Assembly: GCA_001655205.1 (NCBI GenBank)
Contig: LPNZ01003081.1
Coordinates: 1 to 34,255, forward strand
Length of the DNA stretch: 34,255 bases
Origin: Lenisia limosa
Lineage: Eukaryota > Breviatea
Direction of reading: 5' to 3'
Part shown: positions 30,087-34,255 of the stretch, piece after piece
How positions within the stretch are numbered: position 1 is the first letter of the stretch
How the letters are laid out: each line of letters begins with the position of its first letter
The notes under the pieces: model-generated
What the model was told of the DNA's origin: nothing
Seen by the model: the letters and a program-made list of their open reading frames with translations, nothing else
The model's database searches: none
Translations under genes and position numbers: made by a program

Positions 30087-31646
30087 TCACGGACACTTGT
30101 CAGCCTGGTCCAGGCCAGACATTGCGGGTCGCCTTAAGTCGTAGCCAGAAAACTTTTCTCGGTAACCTGGTTCACACACAGACTGGAAAAGAGTGTCTCG
30201 CTGCCGACCCTCGAGATAGCACATCATTGAAAGGATTATTCGTGCTGAGAGGCCCCAAATGATTATCTAAGTGGAATTATCTTTTTATTGCGAGAAAAGT
30301 TTGACAAATTCAATAATGTGAGCTTTTAGAATCCAAAAAAAAAAAAACAATAAAGAAATAACACTTAGCAGCACAATCCCCCCCAAGCCATGTACATCCT
30401 CCTACACAATACCAATTCACTCCCAAGTTACAATAAACACTCAATAGTTCACTCCAAAACACACCAAACAATGCTCTGATACGCCACATACCTTATTAGG
30501 CAGACTTTGGGTTCCATCAACAACAGAAACTGCATCTGAAATATCGAAAGAGGGACCTGTGTAGCCCTGTGATAATTAAAACCAACTCAAGTGTAACAAA
30601 TTCGTACTTTGAGCTTTGGGTGTTTGATGTTTGACACCAAATTGAGTCCGAGAGACGCGAAACGCGACGCCTCCACCGACATGACCCATGCCACTTCCTC
30701 GGGTTGGTTGACAAGAATCTCGGGTGGCTCGTCTGTCCAAACCACCCATGGAACAACCCAGAAACCTGTTACCCTGGAGAGTAATTTCATTGCTTGGCCA
30801 GGTATGTACAAACGAAAGGCATAATAAATAAACAAGATACTTGAATAAAAATGTAGGCCAATAGAACTTTGCCAAAATATATATGTAATGTCATAATACA
30901 GAGCCACTATACCATTCGCTCCTTATATCGTAGGAATACATACAATATAGTATTCAGAAGTTTATTACTCAGCCTACGTTGTTTGTGGCGGGAGGTTGCC
31001 AAGAAGACGTATTCTTGTGTCGGGTGAAAAGCCAATTTCTTCATAACTTTCTCGCATTGCAGCCTGAAGCAAATTGCCATCTTCTAAAGTCAGCAACCGC
31101 ATACAGGTAATGGTAAACACAAGCGTACCTCTTCCGGGCTCAAACCGGCCGCCGGGAAGGGCGTATTGGTTGGGGTGACGAATGCCTTCGCTTCGCCGCA
31201 TCACCACCGCTGACACCCCTGTCCCCTCCGTATTGGGATGCATGAAAAGAACAACCGAGGCTAATAGTCGTCAAATAAAGCGTATTGAGATATCATTTGC
31301 CTCCCTTCTGCCACCCACCGAATTTTCTTGAATTGTCTGGAAGGCGGTAATTGATGTCGGAACCACACACTGGCGGCGGCATTTCTTGGAACGGCCAGTT
31401 CCGGTGAAAATAAGGAAATGAAAGGACTGGTCTTCTATATAGCCGCTTTGCAAGGGCATCAGGAAGGTCAACCGGGGAGGAGAGTAGTTTGAAAGCGCGT
31501 TTGAAATCAGGATGAGGGAGCCAAGGTTGGGGATCAGACTGAACAGCCGACGTCAAAAAGTGGCGCAGCGGTACCGTCAGTGATGGAACTGATTTCCATG
31601 GTGCTTTGAGTGCGCTAAGTGATTGTCTCAGGCTACTCAACAGCAT
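30087..31646 (-). CDS. Nudix hydrolase, coenzyme A diphosphatase type, likely mitochondrial
   Basis: It probably hydrolyses the diphosphate of CoA or acyl-CoA, as NUDT7/NUDT8 and Pcd1 do. ATG 31646 opens a basic, Ser/Leu-rich, acid-free N-terminus (MLLSSLRQSLSALKAPWKSV) typical of a mitochondrial presequence. The Nudix fold follows (ASVVLFMHPN, HPNQYALPGGRFEP, REDGNLLQAAMRESYEEIGF); the box is split by an intron. Then come VTGFWVVPWVVWTDEPPEIL, NQPEEVAWVMSVEASRFASL, a YTGPSFDI segment, and IIIWGLSARIILSMM, the IWG(L)TA-like motif that marks the CoAse group. The stop is TGA 30087-30089. In the box, the position after GGRFEPG is Arg followed by Glu, and the helix spacing is longer than in canonical GX5EX7REUXEEXGU boxes, a known trait of the CoAse clan. 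An intron of about 220 nt, long for this window, precedes VTGFW. It is convergent with the UBX gene and divergent from the CCDC42-like gene. Confidence 0.85.
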
Positions 31647-31895
31647 CTTGGGCCATCGAAAACGATGGTCTTGTCTAAGTGATCACACAGGGAGAACAAA
31701 TACTTTTAATATCTTATGCTAATTACGTTTAACGTCAATATTTAGCCATTACCAGGAAGAATGCGGAGAAGCACCGGTTTTGTTTTTAGTGAACAACGCG
31801 GCCGAGATTGAACAAAACCAAAATTTGAAAAAAAAAAACAGCAGCGTCTAATTGATATAACACAGCTTGATCTATATTTATATTATTAAAACAAA
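31647..31895. promoter_or_regulatory. Divergent spacer (Nudix / CCDC42-like gene)
   Basis: A 249-bp AT-rich spacer between divergent starts; it includes an A-run near 31829-31838. No specific element, including any X-box-like RFX site, is evident by eye. Confidence 0.4.
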
Positions 31896-33782
31896 ATGCC
31901 CCCAGGCACAGAAACAGCAGGGAGAGATGGTGGAACTTTCCTCACTCAAGATGCAGATGTGAAATAGTGGGATTCTTAATTGTGCATGTCTAACTTTACC
32001 TTTTTAGTCGCTATAGTCAAAAAAGCAGTGATCATTCCCTGAGAAATGAGGGCTTTGAAATGGGTAGGCTCTGTTCACGTCTCATTATTCGATCTTTATA
32101 TTTGTATTTGATAATTGTTTATATAGAGGCACAACCTCGCACGCTTCAAAGCACCCTTCTCATCCAAAAGAAGAAAGAAATGGCGGAGGTACAGGTTCGT
32201 CCACAGCTTCTGCTTTGCTGTAATTTGACTCTCAGGCTGAATTGGAGAGGAAAAGAGAGGAATTCTTTTTGAGAATGGCAAGGTGTCAAGAGAAAGAGGA
32301 CGATCTTCTTGTGAAGGTTGGGTGCGTGTACTTGTAACGTTTTGGGCCTTGTTGCATTGTTTTGGGAGTTGACCTTTTTAGCAAGGAGCAATCCAGGAGC
32401 AAGTTTTGCGATTTGAAAAGTTCTTGAACGACAATGATGCGAAGCGAGTCAGGGCCTCGCGTAAAGCAGCAGAGGAAATTAAACTCCGAGAAGAAAAGGT
32501 TGGTAGCTCCGAGAATTTTCATGTATTAGGAAGACCAACTGACTCTGCTGCGTACAGAGCTTCAGAGACTGGAAGTGCTACACATGAAAAAGAAACTTCT
32601 TTTAGGTTGTTACTGCGACAAGTTTCTCTCACCTATCAGAACGTCTGTCACGATTTGAACAATATCTGGAAAGTGTCATCACCGAATCTTCAGACTTCCC
32701 AGAAATCATGGCCATTCTCAACAGGTGAGCTGTTGCCCCGCTCAAATGCTCTGTCCAAATAGGTAGTGAATTTATGACAACAGGCACCGAACGCTGACCG
32801 CCGCCAATACAGATTTGCTGACAGGAAGCCGACAGGACTTCAAGGCGTCTGAGAAACTTCGGGCTGAAAGTCAAGCTTGGGTTAAGGTTGGCTGGGAGGG
32901 GATTTGTCAGTTTTCGATAGGGGAGAGAAAGGTGGGACCAATAAGGAGAACAATGAAAGTGCCTGTTTAGACTAGCATCTTGATTTGTGGGACNNNNNNN
33001 NNNNNNNNNNNNNNNNNNNNNNNNNNNNNNNNNNNNNNNNNNNNNNNNNNNNNNNNNNNNNNNNNNNNNNNNNNNNNNNNNNNNNNNNNNNGCTATGCAT
33101 TATCAAGCAGCTCGCATTTAGAAGAAAGATATCAGAAACTTTAATACAATTTGTTTGCAGTTCTTCTTTTAGTATTTAATTCCTTAAATGGTGGGTCATG
33201 TATTGATTGAGGATTGAGTTTAACAAACTAGGAGGCTCAGAACATGACACTACTAGCCAATTCGAAGGTGGCTGAGCTTCAACAAGAATTGGACCGACGG
33301 AAGGCTGAGTATGAGGGACTCAAGGTGATAAGATATGATCAGGATAGTCTTTTCATTCCTATACGGACGGCTCTTTGGAGTAATTCACACATCTAGGTAT
33401 GCTACAACAGATTCAGCGCTTCAGGACCAGGAGGGACTTCTGAAAGGAAGGGTAGGCCCATTAGCAATCGTTGAGACTCGTGTGTTGGGACTTTTACACA
33501 GTAGTGGCGAGAAGCGGGTGAGGTCAATATGGCAGTTGACAACCTCTACAGTCGGTGTGTTGAAGGCAGGGCAGAGGCGCAAGAGCCACTTTCATTGCAC
33601 GAAAAGGTCTGCTTATTCCACTTCGAACCACTCCCCACTGTTGTCACAGTTTTAGCTTTTGGTCATTCAGCAGCGACTCCAAGACGTTGGAGACATTGTG
33701 TCGAAGTTCCATAAAGAGCATCGAGATTTGTGGGTCAATTTTGTGCTGTCCTTTTACCTCATAGGAGAGGTGTCCGATTTGA
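31896..33782 (+). CDS. CCDC42 / CFAP73-family coiled-coil protein (DUF4200)
   Basis: Members of this family are axonemal or flagellum-assembly proteins: CFAP73 is part of the modifier-of-inner-arms complex on ciliary doublets, and CCDC42 is needed for sperm tails. Exons from ATG 31896 (MPPGTETAGRDGG) join to the family core: RTLQSTLLIQKKKEMAEVQA, ELERKREEFFLRMARCQEKE, EQVLRFEKFLNDNDAKRVRA, SRKAAEEIKLREEK, then RLSRFEQYLESVITESSDFP, EIMAILNRHRTLTAANTDLL, NMAVDNLYSRCV and LLVIQQRLQDVGDIVSKFHK. The run VLRFEKFL-NDND-KR is especially characteristic. A gap (32994-33091) falls in an intron region. The last junction is uncertain: I splice HRDLW to ERCPI with TGA 33780-33782, but a read-through frame to 33859 is possible. 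This is the clearest sign that the organism is flagellated. Confidence 0.85.
32994..33091. other. Assembly gap (98 N) inside the CCDC42-like gene
   Basis: Run of N between the exon ending SQAWVK and the exon starting NMTLLANSKV, most likely intronic. Confidence 0.95.
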
Positions 33783-34028
33783 TGAAAACAAGAAACACCC
33801 CCGTGTATGTTGGGATTTTAACTCTTTTGAAATATTCAACTTTCATTCTCATAAAGTAGGGCTGAGCAGCCTCCTTTGCCCCTTTTCAAACATTAAAGAT
33901 GCCAAGGTCCAGAAGGACGAGCCAGTTTAGTTATTTGTATTTAAGGATTCCAGAGGTTTTGTGTAAAAAGCTACATTCTAATGAGTATCGTTAAATAAGA
34001 GGGCAAAACAGTTACTTTCACCACAGAG

Positions 34029-34255
34029 ATGTTCTTTGGTGAACTTGTCCTTTTTGGACGGGTCCACTTGGTTGACTTTCAGCTAACGGCGGCGGCTGTG
34101 CGTCTGATTTTGATCAAACACAACCAAATCACCAACATGATTGTTTTGGTTTCGCCCGAGGCTGAGTGTCCACATCCAACGGATCACCAAAGGAGATGGC
34201 TGGACTATGAAAAGCAATGTGTTTCATATACAGAATATGAAGACGCTTGGCAAAT
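34029..34255 (+). CDS. Unidentified reading frame, 5' part, cut by the window end
   Basis: ATG 34029 opens 75 codons with no stop to the window edge (MFFGELVLFGRVHLVDFQLT; RLILIKHNQITNMIVLVSPE; WLDYEKQCVSYTEYEDAW). A pyrimidine-AG acceptor-like site (ACTTTCAG at about 34082) lies inside the frame, so an intron is possible. The composition looks like a folded domain, but I do not recognise it. Being long for non-coding sequence here and immediately downstream of a finished gene, it is probably a real exon. Confidence 0.45.
   Translation, partial: MFFGELVLFGRVHLVDFQLTAAAVRLILIKHNQITNMIVLVSPEAECPHPTDHQRRWLDYEKQCVSYTEYEDAWQ

Noticed and set aside
29858-30262. 134-codon plus-strand frame after the UBX domain, ending LKGLFVLRGPK
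   Set aside because: The opposite strand encodes the C-terminal exon of the Nudix gene with the IWGLSARIILSMM motif, so the plus frame is its shadow.
1-34255. tRNA, rRNA, CRISPR array or retroelement
   Set aside because: No cloverleaf with A and B boxes, no rRNA-like sequence, no regularly spaced repeats and no reverse transcriptase or integrase frames were seen.

Overview
This window comes from a compact, intron-dense nuclear genome of a eukaryote that builds a motile cilium or flagellum. The evidence is about a dozen protein genes packed head-to-head and tail-to-tail, dozens of very short GT-AG introns (three that I traced are only 29 nt) with a CTAAY/CTGAC/CTCAC-like branch motif just before the acceptor, and a gene of the CCDC42/CFAP73 axonemal family. 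Nothing bacterial, plastid or viral is visible. The phosphoesterase resembles the yeast YHR202W family, so a zoosporic fungus or another unicellular opisthokont is possible, but I cannot name the lineage. All gene models below were spliced by eye, so single junctions may be wrong.

Layout. The 3' part of an RS-domain (splicing-type) protein runs on + to 812. On - are PIGV, the GPI mannosyltransferase 2 (857-3003), and an acidic/lysine-rich protein with one C2H2 finger (3334-4664); one intron of the latter holds a 77-bp TA-flanked foldback element. A calcineurin-like phosphoesterase/5'-nucleotidase-type gene is on + (5023-7186), the histone chaperone NASP on - (7319-9358), and a U-box protein with an unrecognised N-terminal half on + (9743-10805). 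A giant coiled-coil gene fills a third of the window on - (10928-22526). It contains recently copied exons: three copies of an 86-nt exon whose differences are all synonymous, and two copies of a neighbouring module.

From 22811 come the 26S proteasome base subunit Rpn2/PSMD1 (+) and a UBA-UAS-UBX protein of the UBXN7/Ubx5 type (+), followed by a Nudix hydrolase of the CoA-diphosphatase type with a mitochondrial-like N-terminus (-, 30087-31646). A CCDC42/CFAP73-family gene (+, 31896 to about 33782) and the 5' end of an unidentified + strand reading frame (34029 to the window end) close the window. Four runs of N lie next to G, C or T homopolymers.

The genes are mostly housekeeping and share no single pathway. 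Rpn2, the UBX protein and the U-box protein all belong to the ubiquitin-proteasome system, and the first two are adjacent and co-oriented. The least explained locus is the giant coiled-coil gene with its homogenised internal exons.
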